Source of the DNA: JBFKOL01 sp041628815
GTDB taxonomy: Bacteria; Bacteroidota; Bacteroidia; Chitinophagales; Saprospiraceae
NCBI GenBank assembly: GCA_041628815.1
Contig: JBFKOL010000001.1
Span: 1-51,787, forward strand
Length of the DNA: 51,787 bases
Reading direction: 5' to 3'
Part shown: positions 16,603 to 25,770 of the stretch, piece after piece
Position numbering within the stretch: position 1 is the first letter of the stretch
Layout: each line of letters opens with the position of its first letter
Notes under the pieces: model-generated
Seen by the model: only the letters and a program-made list of their open reading frames with translations
Databases searched by the model: none
What the model was told of the DNA's origin: nothing
Made by a program: the position numbers and the translations under genes

Positions 16603-19600
16603 ATGCCTAAGAGCTACTTAACGTTAATAAGTCGTCGGCTCAATGAATTGTGGTATCTGACATTGGTCTATTTTGTATGTATCATACCTCTTTCTGGACA
16701 AGGTAATTCGGTGTCGTGTCACGGTGCACTTCAAGTGTCCCTCGACGTGAATTGCGAAGCGGAAATCAACGGGCTAACGATTCTCACAGGTGAGTCTCCG
16801 TTTGACAAACCCACAGATTTCCTTGTCACCGTTACGGAAAAAGGCACATACAACGTTCCACCATCCGTATTTTCCGGATCAGGTAGTGGATTGACCTTTT
16901 CAAATACCAATTCCGGCGAATTTATCCGCTTCACGGAACCTGGCAACTTCGTTGTCAGTGTTGAGCGAAAATCAAGCGGTCTGAGCTGTTGGGGCTACGT
17001 TTATGTCGAAAATAAGCTGCCACCAGCACCTGAGAATTGTGCTTGTCCGGATACGGCCACAGTCATCGCAGATTCTTGCCGTTTTTCGTGTGCAAGTATT
17101 GAACTTTTTTTCCAGAATGCCGTCGTAACGGATTCTGCCGGGCTAAACCCCGAATTTGTAAAAAATTGCGCTTCAAGCGAAGACCCAGTTTTTTCGGATG
17201 AACTTGTAGAAGATACGATTTGCGGAAATTGGTACATCATCCGTACATGGAAAGCAAAAGTGACCAACTCACATGGTACGCAGGTCTCTGCATTGAATTG
17301 CAAGCAGAAATTTCTTTTTGAAGCCATTGAGAGCGAAGATATTCACCCCCCCAAATCAAAGGTGACTGTCGATTGCGGTGTCAGTACCCATCCTGACTCC
17401 CTGCTGGCCTATTTCTCCAATACCTCTATATTCCCTGATGCTAATAAAGATGACGCAGTAGCATGCGCATATCCCTATTTGGTAGATTCCATTCCCAATT
17501 ACCAGGTAATCATTCCACCCAAGGATTCAATCGGAATTTGTGTGACTGAACGCGACAGCACCATTAAGCTTTTGCAATGGTACAGCGAAACAAAGCAAGC
17601 TTTGTTCAGCACGCAGGAAGCATGTGGTGCGCCGGATTGTGAACCTATATGGATAATTACAACTGAGATCATTAAAGAAGAAAGGGAATGTGTAATCAGC
17701 CAGACTGATGCCGATACCATAACCATGACCCGGTTTCCTATCGGCAAACATCTTCGAAAAGGAAGCCTCTCTGATCGGTGCAAGATAACTTCGACCTTTA
17801 AGGATTCACCAAAGATCCCCATCTGCGGGCCCGACAATGATCCGACGAGCTACAAGTTTGTCAGGAGTTGGTACATCATCAATTGGTGTACCAATGAGGC
17901 AATCAACGATATCCACCAGATTATAAAAGTGGTAGATACCATACCGCCGATGTATTCTGTTCCGGATACGCTACCGTTGGTGAGTACGGATCCCTGGACA
18001 TGTGTCAGGAATGTAGGCATCCCGGCACCAGTAAATCTCAAAGACAATTGTACCCCTTCACAAAGACTTACGTGGAAGGCACGCATCTATATCAATGGAG
18101 GATACAAAGAAGCCAACGCGGCCAACAATTACATATTTACCAACCTTGAAGTAGGTGAATACGATGTAGTCTATGAAGTCAGTGATGAATGCGACAATAC
18201 GCGTGAGATGAAAAGCAAGGTAAAAATCATCGATCGTGCCAAGCCCATCGTCATCACTAAGAGTGTTATCGTAGTCACTTTTTCAGAGTTTGAAGGAAAT
18301 TGTACGGCTAAAATATTTCCTCACAACGTTGACGGCGGAAGCCATGATGCATGTGATGGCAATAAAGTATTGAAGGAAATCAAAAGATTTTCAGACTCGA
18401 AGTACGGTGAATTTGTCAAATTCGATGAAGATGATCTTACTGGAATCAACGATTTGGGTGTGCCTTATGGAGAGGTAAAGGTTGAAATAAAGGTAACAGA
18501 CAAGTCGGGCAACTACAGCATTGGATGGACGACCGTACGGGTAGAAGATAAAGGAAGCCAAATCGTCGTGGACTGCGGCAAATCCGACATCAAGCTGGAT
18601 TGCCATGAAGACCTAGAGACAGCGATCGATCAATACAAGCCCAAGGTCACCTTAAAGGCTTGTGAAGATAAACTGCTCGATGTAGGACATGTGATCACAA
18701 AAAACAACTTGAATCCGAAGTGTAATACGGGTACGATTTATGTGGAGTACCGGCTTTCGGGGGATTCCATATGCAGCAAGAAGTTTTACTTTGGTGATAT
18801 CGACAGTACCAGGATCATTTGGCCGGATGAAGAGATTATCGCATCGTGCAATGACGCATATTTTGGCGATCCCATTATCAATGATGAATATTGCAGCCTA
18901 TTGGCGCAGTCACTGGAAGTGCGAGAATTTGATTTGCCAGAAGGGACGGGATACTGTAAAAAGATCATTCGAACCTTTACGATCATCGATTGGTGTTTGT
19001 ACAAGGTCAATTCAAACAATGACACTTTGGGCCTGTACAGGTTCAACCAGGTCATCAAGATCAAGGATGATGTAAAACCCGATATTACTTGTATTGCCCA
19101 GGATATTCCCATCGGGCCTACCTGCAGGAAGTCCGGATTTTCGGTGAGTGCTCGGGGTTCAGATGGAGGCGACTGCTCATCTGAGAACCTAGAGTGGGAG
19201 GCAAGACTCGATATCAACGGTGATGGTTATTTCGAATATGAACTAGCCCCGACCGTATCTCCTGGAAGTGACCTTGCCAGTGCTGTCGTTGACACCCTCC
19301 TCACCAATGGCACCTATTTTGTTAGATGGAAGGCCACCGACGAATGTGGCAACTCCGATGTAAAGGTCTGCGCTTTCAACCTGATCGATGACAAAGCCCC
19401 CACTCCGGTATGTATCTCCAATATTTCTACCGCGTTAATGAACACTTCTGGCCAGGTAACGATCTGGGCCAGTGACTTTGATCCCACAGGTAAGAGTGAT
19501 GATGCCTGTGGACACCCCCTCTATTATTCTTTTAGTGATACTTCGGCACATGTGCCGAGCCTCACATTCGATTGTTACGACATTCCGAATGGCATAAGCC

Positions 19601-20931
19601 AGATCGTGGAACTACCTCTATACGTCTGGGATGCCAGTGGAAACTACGATTTCTGTACCGTCCGTGTACGTCTTGACGACAATTCTGATTATTGCGAGGA
19701 CATTGTCGATGGCGCAGCTGTGATAACCGGTTCGATTCGTACCGAAGGCGGAGAGTTGGTTGAGTCTGCCGAAGTAGAAGTTTTCTCGTATGGCCAAAAC
19801 TACCTCGGGCATAAAATGACCGGAGTAGAAGGCCAGTATGCCTTTATGGATACACCCATGGATTACGATTATGTGGTCACGGTTTCCAAAAACGATGGCA
19901 TACTCAATGGAGTAACGACTCTCGACCTGCTGTTGATCCAGCGCCATATTCTGAGTATAGGCTCGTTTACAAGCCCGTACAAGGTAATAGCGGCAGACAT
20001 TAATAATGATGAGCACATCACAGCCCTGGATCTCGTTGAGTTAAGGAGCCTCATCCTTGGTTTAAGAGAGGATTTTGCAAACAATAGGTCCTGGAGGTTC
20101 ATAAACGCGTACCAGAAATTTGATGATATTCTCAGGCCATGGCCGCTGGAAGAAGAAATCAACATTTTTGATTTGCCTTCTCACATGGATAAGCAGGACT
20201 TCATAGCCGTTAAGGTTGGGGATGTAAATGGTACAGCCATAGCCAACTCACTTTCAGCCGGTGGACGCAGTGTCAATGCTGCCTACTTGACAGGGAAAGA
20301 TGTTTGGCTGGAGAAGGACCAGGAAAAGACCGTTCATCTAAAGTTGGACGAACCAGAAGGGATTCACGGTTTCCAACTTGCACTGGATATTGAAAATGCA
20401 GATCTCAAATCTGTTTTCTCCAATGTCATTCTCACCGACGATCAAATGGTCCTCGGTCCACGCAACCTGAAGATGTCGTGGACAGGTGACGTGAATCGTC
20501 CAGCGAATGAAGTGGTCCTCTCCATGACTTTGAAAGCTGACAAAAGAATCAGACTTTCAGAGGTGATAAGGCTGAACTCTGAACTCATGAGTGCAGAAAG
20601 TTATGTCGGATCAGCGCTGAATACTGAGAAAATAATCGTCCAGTTAGAGGATAACACCGAAAATGGAATGGTATTTGATCTTTATCAGAACAGACCGAAC
20701 CCTTTTTCTGATGAAACGGTAGTAGGCTTTGTATTGCCTAAAGCAGGCGATGCAGATTTGAAGATTTATGACATAACAGGTAAACAGATTTACAAGCTGT
20801 CTCGATCCTACGACTCGGGATACCAAGAAATACGGATCCAAAAGGAACTACTTAAAGGTTCTGGCGTGTTGTATTATCAACTCAGCTTTGAAGGAAATAT
20901 CGCTACGCGAAAGATGATATTGATTGAATAA
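16603..20931 (+). CDS. Giant secreted protein with dockerin-like segment and T9SS type-A sorting domain
   Basis: 1442 residues. A hydrophobic N-terminal segment (LTLVYFVCIIPLSGQ, about residues 19-33) acts as signal peptide after a basic start. Most of the length consists of cysteine-containing beta-sandwich modules of the HYR/Ig-like type, recognisable by repeated D-x-x-x-P-x-(F/Y) starts (DTIPPMYSVPDTL, DRAKPIVITKS, DDKAPTPVC) and DECGN motifs. Around residues 1125-1155 is a dockerin-like EF-hand pair (GVTTLDLLLIQRHIL, then DINNDEHITALDLVELR). The last 80 residues, from LYQNRPNPFSDETVV to RKMILIE, are a type-A T9SS C-terminal domain that directs export and attachment to the outer surface. 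It is clearly paralogous to the protein at 29020-33447. A terminator follows. The role is probably adhesion or matrix; no enzymatic motif was seen. Confidence 0.9.
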   Translation: MPKSYLTLISRRLNELWYLTLVYFVCIIPLSGQGNSVSCHGALQVSLDVNCEAEINGLTILTGESPFDKPTDFLVTVTEKGTYNVPPSVFSGSGSGLTFSNTNSGEFIRFTEPGNFVVSVERKSSGLSCWGYVYVENKLPPAPENCACPDTATVIADSCRFSCASIELFFQNAVVTDSAGLNPEFVKNCASSEDPVFSDELVEDTICGNWYIIRTWKAKVTNSHGTQVSALNCKQKFLFEAIESEDIHPPKSKVTVDCGVSTHPDSLLAYFSNTSIFPDANKDDAVACAYPYLVDSIPNYQVIIPPKDSIGICVTERDSTIKLLQWYSETKQALFSTQEACGAPDCEPIWIITTEIIKEERECVISQTDADTITMTRFPIGKHLRKGSLSDRCKITSTFKDSPKIPICGPDNDPTSYKFVRSWYIINWCTNEAINDIHQIIKVVDTIPPMYSVPDTLPLVSTDPWTCVRNVGIPAPVNLKDNCTPSQRLTWKARIYINGGYKEANAANNYIFTNLEVGEYDVVYEVSDECDNTREMKSKVKIIDRAKPIVITKSVIVVTFSEFEGNCTAKIFPHNVDGGSHDACDGNKVLKEIKRFSDSKYGEFVKFDEDDLTGINDLGVPYGEVKVEIKVTDKSGNYSIGWTTVRVEDKGSQIVVDCGKSDIKLDCHEDLETAIDQYKPKVTLKACEDKLLDVGHVITKNNLNPKCNTGTIYVEYRLSGDSICSKKFYFGDIDSTRIIWPDEEIIASCNDAYFGDPIINDEYCSLLAQSLEVREFDLPEGTGYCKKIIRTFTIIDWCLYKVNSNNDTLGLYRFNQVIKIKDDVKPDITCIAQDIPIGPTCRKSGFSVSARGSDGGDCSSENLEWEARLDINGDGYFEYELAPTVSPGSDLASAVVDTLLTNGTYFVRWKATDECGNSDVKVCAFNLIDDKAPTPVCISNISTALMNTSGQVTIWASDFDPTGKSDDACGHPLYYSFSDTSAHVPSLTFDCYDIPNGISQIVELPLYVWDASGNYDFCTVRVRLDDNSDYCEDIVDGAAVITGSIRTEGGELVESAEVEVFSYGQNYLGHKMTGVEGQYAFMDTPMDYDYVVTVSKNDGILNGVTTLDLLLIQRHILSIGSFTSPYKVIAADINNDEHITALDLVELRSLILGLREDFANNRSWRFINAYQKFDDILRPWPLEEEINIFDLPSHMDKQDFIAVKVGDVNGTAIANSLSAGGRSVNAAYLTGKDVWLEKDQEKTVHLKLDEPEGIHGFQLALDIENADLKSVFSNVILTDDQMVLGPRNLKMSWTGDVNRPANEVVLSMTLKADKRIRLSEVIRLNSELMSAESYVGSALNTEKIIVQLEDNTENGMVFDLYQNRPNPFSDETVVGFVLPKAGDADLKIYDITGKQIYKLSRSYDSGYQEIRIQKELLKGSGVLYYQLSFEGNIATRKMILIE

Positions 20932-20974
20932 TCTTTTTCATAGTGTTTGGTTATTAAAATTGAGTAATTCGTCC

Positions 20975-21004
20975 GCCACGCCGTCAGGCGTGGCTTTTTT
21001 TTTT
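20975..21004 (+). terminator. Intrinsic terminator after the 1442-aa surface protein
   Basis: Perfect 8-bp stem GCCACGCC/GGCGTGGC with loop GTCA, followed by ten T. It ends the plus-strand transcript before the convergent gene that stops at 21080. Confidence 0.95.
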
Positions 21005-21079
21005 GCCGGGTTGCAAAAGGTTAGAGGTCTGGTAAACCCGCAAGAATGGAATAGGGAAAGGAGCTACGCTACTTGTATT

Positions 21080-22561
21080 TCAAAACTTAAATCCGAAAGT
21101 CAAACTGGCTCTCTGGAAGTCATAGCTCTGGGTAACGCTTTGTTCTCTGGAAGGATCAAGAAGAAGGTAAGGTGAAATCATCCTCGAGTAAGACCCGATC
21201 GTGTATGAAAAATCTACATATTGTCGGTCACCCCTGAATCCGATGCCCAAAGAATATTGAGGATTGACATTCATCCTGTCTGTATCGTCAAAAACCCCAT
21301 TGAGAAGGGCTGCACCAACGCGGACTCGAAACTTCTTATAAGCCAATTCTGAGCCAGCCCTGATATCAACAGATGAACCGAAGTCCGACTGGATGAAATT
21401 GTTCAGGTCGTCTTCAATAAATTGAGAAAAAGGATCAGAAGAATCAGCGGTAAGGTTGAATCGACCCAGTGTATATCGCGTATAAGATGCTTCTGCCGAG
21501 AAGAATCCTTTGATATCGCCAAGATCATATATGTATCCCAGCCCCACCAAAGCTTTCCATGGCGTAGAAAACCTGAAATCCAGTTCGTTAAGGGGCGATA
21601 ACCCCTCAAAATCCTCGGGCTGTCCGTCGTTGTTGGTAAGATAGTATTCCATGGAGGTGCTGTATTGGTCCTTGAGAAAATACCATGTGGGAGAGTGAAA
21701 TGCGCCACCGATCCTGAATTTGGGTGTCAATTTATAGATGAATCCGGCTTTGAGATTGATACCTATACCAGAAGTGGATTGGAGTTCATCAAAAAACAAC
21801 TCATCGAAAAATTCGACTTCAAATAAGTCATCTCTTTCCTGATAGGTTTTGTTTTCTTCAAAATTCACGATGGGCAGGCCCAGTGTGAAACCCAGCGAGA
21901 CCTTGTTCTTAAGGTTGGAAGCTATTGTAAAAAAGAGTTCCTGGATTGACCCGGAACGTTCCGTAAACTGGGACCTGAAAACTTGTTCATTAAAAGTTAC
22001 AAAGTCGGAGAGGTACTGTGTGCCACCATCAAAGTTGTATATGGCTCCCGCATCAAAAGCAGGTCCTCCTTCAAAAAAGTCGAGTTCGTCCGGGGTTAGG
22101 CCGGTTGCTTGTTCAAGGAATCTTTCTATGATGGTGCCTGGTGTGACACCTTCAAAATAAGTTGTTTGATGGAAGTCGGCAATTTTATTGATGCCTATGG
22201 CGAGATTGAAGGATTTGGTATTGAATGATGGGGGGTCATAAAAGAAAACGGCGGCCAGGTTGTCCAGTCCGAAATGAGTAGAAGATTCTTCCGATCGCGT
22301 AACTCCCAGGGAGGAGGTAGCTTTCACAATCGGAAGTCCAAGGGAAACCGTGAATTCACTTTTTCTGAATTCAGCAATTCCTGCCGGATTGGTATTGGCT
22401 ACCGACAAGTCTGCACCTAGCCCTCCGAAAGCTCCTCCTGCACCTGTGGATCTTGCGGTGCTGGAAGGCTGGAAAAGGCTAAACCTGATGGCATCTTCGA
22501 GTGTTTGTGCTTGCACACCAGCGGCCAAAAGCAACCCCACTAAAATCTGTGTAAAGCGCAT
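21080..22561 (-). CDS. FadL/OmpP1-like outer membrane protein
   Basis: From the ATG at 22561 the protein starts with signal peptide MRFTQILVGLLLAAGVQAQ; an upstream in-frame ATG at 22579 would add only MTEQIN before it, so I prefer the internal one. The mature N-terminus includes STARSTGAGGAFGGLGADLSV and NTNPAGIAEFR, the G-rich and N-P-A-G motifs of the FadL/OmpP1 family, and the rest is beta-barrel-like, ending in LTFGFKF with a terminal Phe. About 493 residues. It is less close to textbook FadL than the protein at 4673-6016, and belongs to a Bacteroidota outer-membrane group often annotated as hydrocarbon-degradation-type transporters. It follows the charge-rich secreted protein gene by 89 bp on the same strand, so the two may be co-transcribed. 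Confidence 0.8.
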   Translation of the reverse strand: MRFTQILVGLLLAAGVQAQTLEDAIRFSLFQPSSTARSTGAGGAFGGLGADLSVANTNPAGIAEFRKSEFTVSLGLPIVKATSSLGVTRSEESSTHFGLDNLAAVFFYDPPSFNTKSFNLAIGINKIADFHQTTYFEGVTPGTIIERFLEQATGLTPDELDFFEGGPAFDAGAIYNFDGGTQYLSDFVTFNEQVFRSQFTERSGSIQELFFTIASNLKNKVSLGFTLGLPIVNFEENKTYQERDDLFEVEFFDELFFDELQSTSGIGINLKAGFIYKLTPKFRIGGAFHSPTWYFLKDQYSTSMEYYLTNNDGQPEDFEGLSPLNELDFRFSTPWKALVGLGYIYDLGDIKGFFSAEASYTRYTLGRFNLTADSSDPFSQFIEDDLNNFIQSDFGSSVDIRAGSELAYKKFRVRVGAALLNGVFDDTDRMNVNPQYSLGIGFRGDRQYVDFSYTIGSYSRMISPYLLLDPSREQSVTQSYDFQRASLTFGFKF

Positions 22562-22650
22562 GTTAATTTGTTCAGTCATCTTAAAGGACTAAAAAAAATG
22601 GGTGATCGCAAAAAATGCTACCACCCAACTTATATTTTTTCAGCTTGAAA

Positions 22651-23793
22651 TTACCTTGGAGTCGTTCCTGATTTCCTGCCGGAAGACCTTCCTGAGGATC
22701 TTGGACTTGAAGATCTTGTTGATGAACGCGTTGAGGTAGATCTGCTGCTTCCGGACCGGCTTGTGCCAATACTCCGTGTGGAAGACCTCGTGCCAGATGG
22801 CTGGTACGATGACCTTGAAGAGGAGCCCACTCTGCTGTTCGTTCTAGAATTAGACGATCTGGGATTTACCCTTGTGCCGGTAGATCTTGTCGATGTCCTT
22901 CGCGATGAGCTGGTACCTATTCTGTTTCTGTCGGATACTGCTTTCCTTGAAGAGATATTCCTGTCACGGGTGTTGCCTGAGTTCCTTACTGATCTCCTTG
23001 TAGAAGTTGATGTAGTATTGGTCCTGACAGAAGAAGTATTCACATAAGATGTATTTCTTCTTGTAGAAGTTGTGGTGGTACCGGTCCTTCGCGTCGTATT
23101 GACTACGTTATTGCTGACCACACCGTTGTTAAATCTCGACAACCGGTTGGAAGCGACTCCGCCATAATAAGGCGGGCAGTAGTATCCGCCACCAAATCCC
23201 CGTGAAAATCCGCCATATCCTCCATAGCCAATTCCAAATGGATTATATCCAAATCCCCTTCCGTATCCTATTCCTATGCCTACGTACAGACCGGATGTCC
23301 TCCATGGATTGTAGAACGAAGAGAATGGATCGGCATATGGGCCGTATCCGTAATACGATCTCAGCCTTGTGTAGGATGGTCCAAAAATTAACTGATTCCG
23401 TATGTAACTGGCGAAGAAAGGGTCATTGGCATACCTGGAGAGAAAATAGGAATCAAATCCCGCTCCCGTGCCCCAGTAAGGTACGCCATAGTAATTCGAG
23501 GTAAAAATGGCCAACCTGTACCTCTGGAGGCGGTTTGTATATTGGTATCCATCGATCTCAAAATCGTTGGAATAATAGTCGATGTATTCATCGATCTCGT
23601 CGTCATACGTATATGCTTCGCTTTCCTGGTAAGCCTCAGAATCAAACTCGTCATCATTGTAGGCATAATACTCGTCTGGAGCTGACAATGACTCACTACC
23701 ATCAAAGTATAGATCGTCGAATTGTGCAGTCAGCGCTATGGCGTTAAAAAGTGCCAAAGCAGCGACGAAGAGAAGGGAGGTGATTTTTTTCAT
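22651..23793 (-). CDS. Secreted protein with acidic Tyr-rich, Gly/Tyr-rich and Arg/Ser/Thr-rich segments
   Basis: About 380 residues; I chose the ATG at 23793 because MKKITSLLFVAALALFNAIALTAQ is then a standard signal peptide (another ATG lies at 23811). I do not recognise a named family. The mature chain is sharply divided: first a very acidic stretch rich in Asp, Glu and Tyr (about residues 25-85), then a middle with spaced Tyr/Trp/Phe and a Gly/Tyr-rich run (GIGIGYGRGFGYNPFGIGYG), and finally about 140 residues made almost only of Arg, Ser, Thr, Gly and Asn. Such a layout suggests an exported structural or binding protein, perhaps one interacting with acidic polymers. It lies upstream of an outer membrane protein gene. 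Function unknown. Confidence 0.75.
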   Translation of the reverse strand: MKKITSLLFVAALALFNAIALTAQFDDLYFDGSESLSAPDEYYAYNDDEFDSEAYQESEAYTYDDEIDEYIDYYSNDFEIDGYQYTNRLQRYRLAIFTSNYYGVPYWGTGAGFDSYFLSRYANDPFFASYIRNQLIFGPSYTRLRSYYGYGPYADPFSSFYNPWRTSGLYVGIGIGYGRGFGYNPFGIGYGGYGGFSRGFGGGYYCPPYYGGVASNRLSRFNNGVVSNNVVNTTRRTGTTTTSTRRNTSYVNTSSVRTNTTSTSTRRSVRNSGNTRDRNISSRKAVSDRNRIGTSSSRRTSTRSTGTRVNPRSSNSRTNSRVGSSSRSSYQPSGTRSSTRSIGTSRSGSSRSTSTRSSTRSSSPRSSGRSSGRKSGTTPR

Positions 23794-24015
23794 GACAATA
23801 TGCATTTTCATTATTTCAGTGAGCTCGTATTTCTACACCCACAATTTATTACTTTTATGCCCACTTGGCCGTTAATTAATATTTAAAGTTGTGCATTTAT
23901 GGCTGTTAAAACTGTTAACAACGACTGAAAATAGCACAATTACTAATAGGAAAACGCAATCATCAAAGCCCCCGTTCCGGCGGTACATTATTTTAGTTTT
24001 ATTTAACGACATACG

Positions 24016-25482
24016 ATGGCAAAGGAGATAACTCCCAGGAGTGAAAATTATTCGCAATGGTATTTGGATATCGTCCGCAAGGCGGGTCTGGCCGATAATT
24101 CGGCCGTCAGGGGATGCATGGTCATCAAGCCCAACGGCTTCGCTATCTGGGAGAATATGAAAGCACAGTTAGACAGCATGTTCAAGGAACATGGTCATGT
24201 CAATGCCTATTTCCCCCTTTTTATACCTAAGAGTTTCCTCAGCAAGGAAGCAGATCACGTTGAGGGATTTGCCAAAGAATGTGCGGTGGTAACGCACCAC
24301 AGGCTGATGAACAATCCCGACGGAAGTGGTGTAGTGGTTGATCCGTCGGCAAAATTGGAGGAGGAGTTGGTCGTCAGACCCACTTCAGAAACCATTATCT
24401 GGAACACTTACCGCGACTGGATACAATCGTATCGCGATTTACCCCTACTCATTAACCAATGGGCCAATGTTGTCCGTTGGGAGATGCGTACCAGGCCATT
24501 CTTGCGCACTACTGAATTTTTATGGCAGGAAGGGCATACCGCCCATGCTACCCGGCAGGAAGCTATCGAAGAAGCCGAACTGATACATGAAGTTTATGCG
24601 CGTTTTGCCGAAGACTACATGGCGATGCCTGTCATTAAAGGAGTGAAGACACCCAACGAACGCTTTGCAGGAGCGCTGGAAACATACACCATCGAATCCA
24701 TGATGCAGGACGGGCGTGCTTTGCAGGCTGGGACTTCCCACTTCCTCGGCCAAAATTTTGCCAAGGCCTTTGAAGTGAAATTCCTCACCGAGAGCAATAC
24801 GGAAGAATACGTTTGGGCGACATCATGGGGAGTCTCCACAAGGCTCGTAGGGGGACTCATCATGACGCACTCCGATGACGATGGACTCGTAGTGCCCCCT
24901 AGGTTGGCACCACTGCAGGTAGTCATTGTCCCCATCCCTAAGCCTAGTGAGGAAATTATGTCGATCGGACAGAAGATTGCCGACCAACTCAGATCGAAAA
25001 ATATTTCCGTCCTGGTAGATGATGACGACAAAAAGCGGCCGGGCTTTAAGTTTGCCGAATATGAAATGCGAGGCATCCCGGTAAGAATCGGGATCGGCAA
25101 ACGGGATATTGCGAAAAACCAGGTTGAGGTAGCCAGGCGCGATACCAAGGAAAAGAACTTTGTTCCCATGTCTACGATAGTTGAACATATTGAACAATTG
25201 CTGGAAGACATCCAGTCTAACCTGCTGAAAAAAGCGCTCAAATTCAGATCAGATTACACGACCTACTGTGACAACGAGCAGTCCTTCAAAGAGGTCATTT
25301 CAGAAAAAGGGGGATTCGTCATGGCACACTGGGATGGTACCGAAGAGACGGAACAAATGGTAAAAGAAACGACCAAAGCCACCATAAGGTGTATTCCTCT
25401 CGATCAGGAAGTTCAAAATGGGATTGATCCTTTCAGTGGCAAACCTTCAAAGGGAAGGGTCGTATATGCCAAAGCCTATTAA
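24016..25482 (+). CDS. proS: Prolyl-tRNA synthetase, archaeal/eukaryal type (ProS type 3)
   Basis: 488 residues, without the insertion editing domain of the longer bacterial ProRS. Class II motifs are clear: motif 2 in RWEMRTRPFLRTTEFLWQEGHTAHAT (about residues 156-182), the proline-site TSHFLGQNFAKAF, and motif 3 in WGVSTRLVGGLIMTHSDDDGLVVPP. The anticodon-binding domain follows (VVIVPIPK...; GIPVRIGIGKRD), then the extra C-terminal domain ending in Tyr (VVYAKAY), a hallmark of this type, whose terminal residues reach the active site. It charges tRNA-Pro in the cytoplasm. This form is usual in Bacteroidota. It is divergent from the secreted-protein gene at 22651-23793. Confidence 0.97.
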   Translation: MAKEITPRSENYSQWYLDIVRKAGLADNSAVRGCMVIKPNGFAIWENMKAQLDSMFKEHGHVNAYFPLFIPKSFLSKEADHVEGFAKECAVVTHHRLMNNPDGSGVVVDPSAKLEEELVVRPTSETIIWNTYRDWIQSYRDLPLLINQWANVVRWEMRTRPFLRTTEFLWQEGHTAHATRQEAIEEAELIHEVYARFAEDYMAMPVIKGVKTPNERFAGALETYTIESMMQDGRALQAGTSHFLGQNFAKAFEVKFLTESNTEEYVWATSWGVSTRLVGGLIMTHSDDDGLVVPPRLAPLQVVIVPIPKPSEEIMSIGQKIADQLRSKNISVLVDDDDKKRPGFKFAEYEMRGIPVRIGIGKRDIAKNQVEVARRDTKEKNFVPMSTIVEHIEQLLEDIQSNLLKKALKFRSDYTTYCDNEQSFKEVISEKGGFVMAHWDGTEETEQMVKETTKATIRCIPLDQEVQNGIDPFSGKPSKGRVVYAKAY

Positions 25483-25770
25483 AATTTTACCTTCTTTCTG
25501 AGGCCAAAGAGCTTCGCCTTTAAGCTGGAGGCAATGCTCAATTTCTCAGGTATATCTCTTATATAATCGTATAGTATATGTATAAATGATTCAATCTATC
25601 CAAAATAGATATTAATTTTTTTTCTATACGAATACCTTACATATTAAATATAATTATATATTTGCTCAACGAGTTTGTTTGCCTTTCTGACGAATGGGTG
25701 TCCGCCTTGCTTAACGGGATGAGATACCGGAACCTATGGCACCTTAGTGAATTATTAAAGGCACGAGTAA

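Noticed and set aside
22763..23047. Acidic frame opposite the Arg/Ser-rich protein
   Set aside because: Mirror of the basic C-terminal segment on the other strand; no start signal or family.
25483..25770. Possible small genes in the AT-rich gap after proS
   Set aside because: Frames overlap the signal-peptide region of the next gene or lack coding character.
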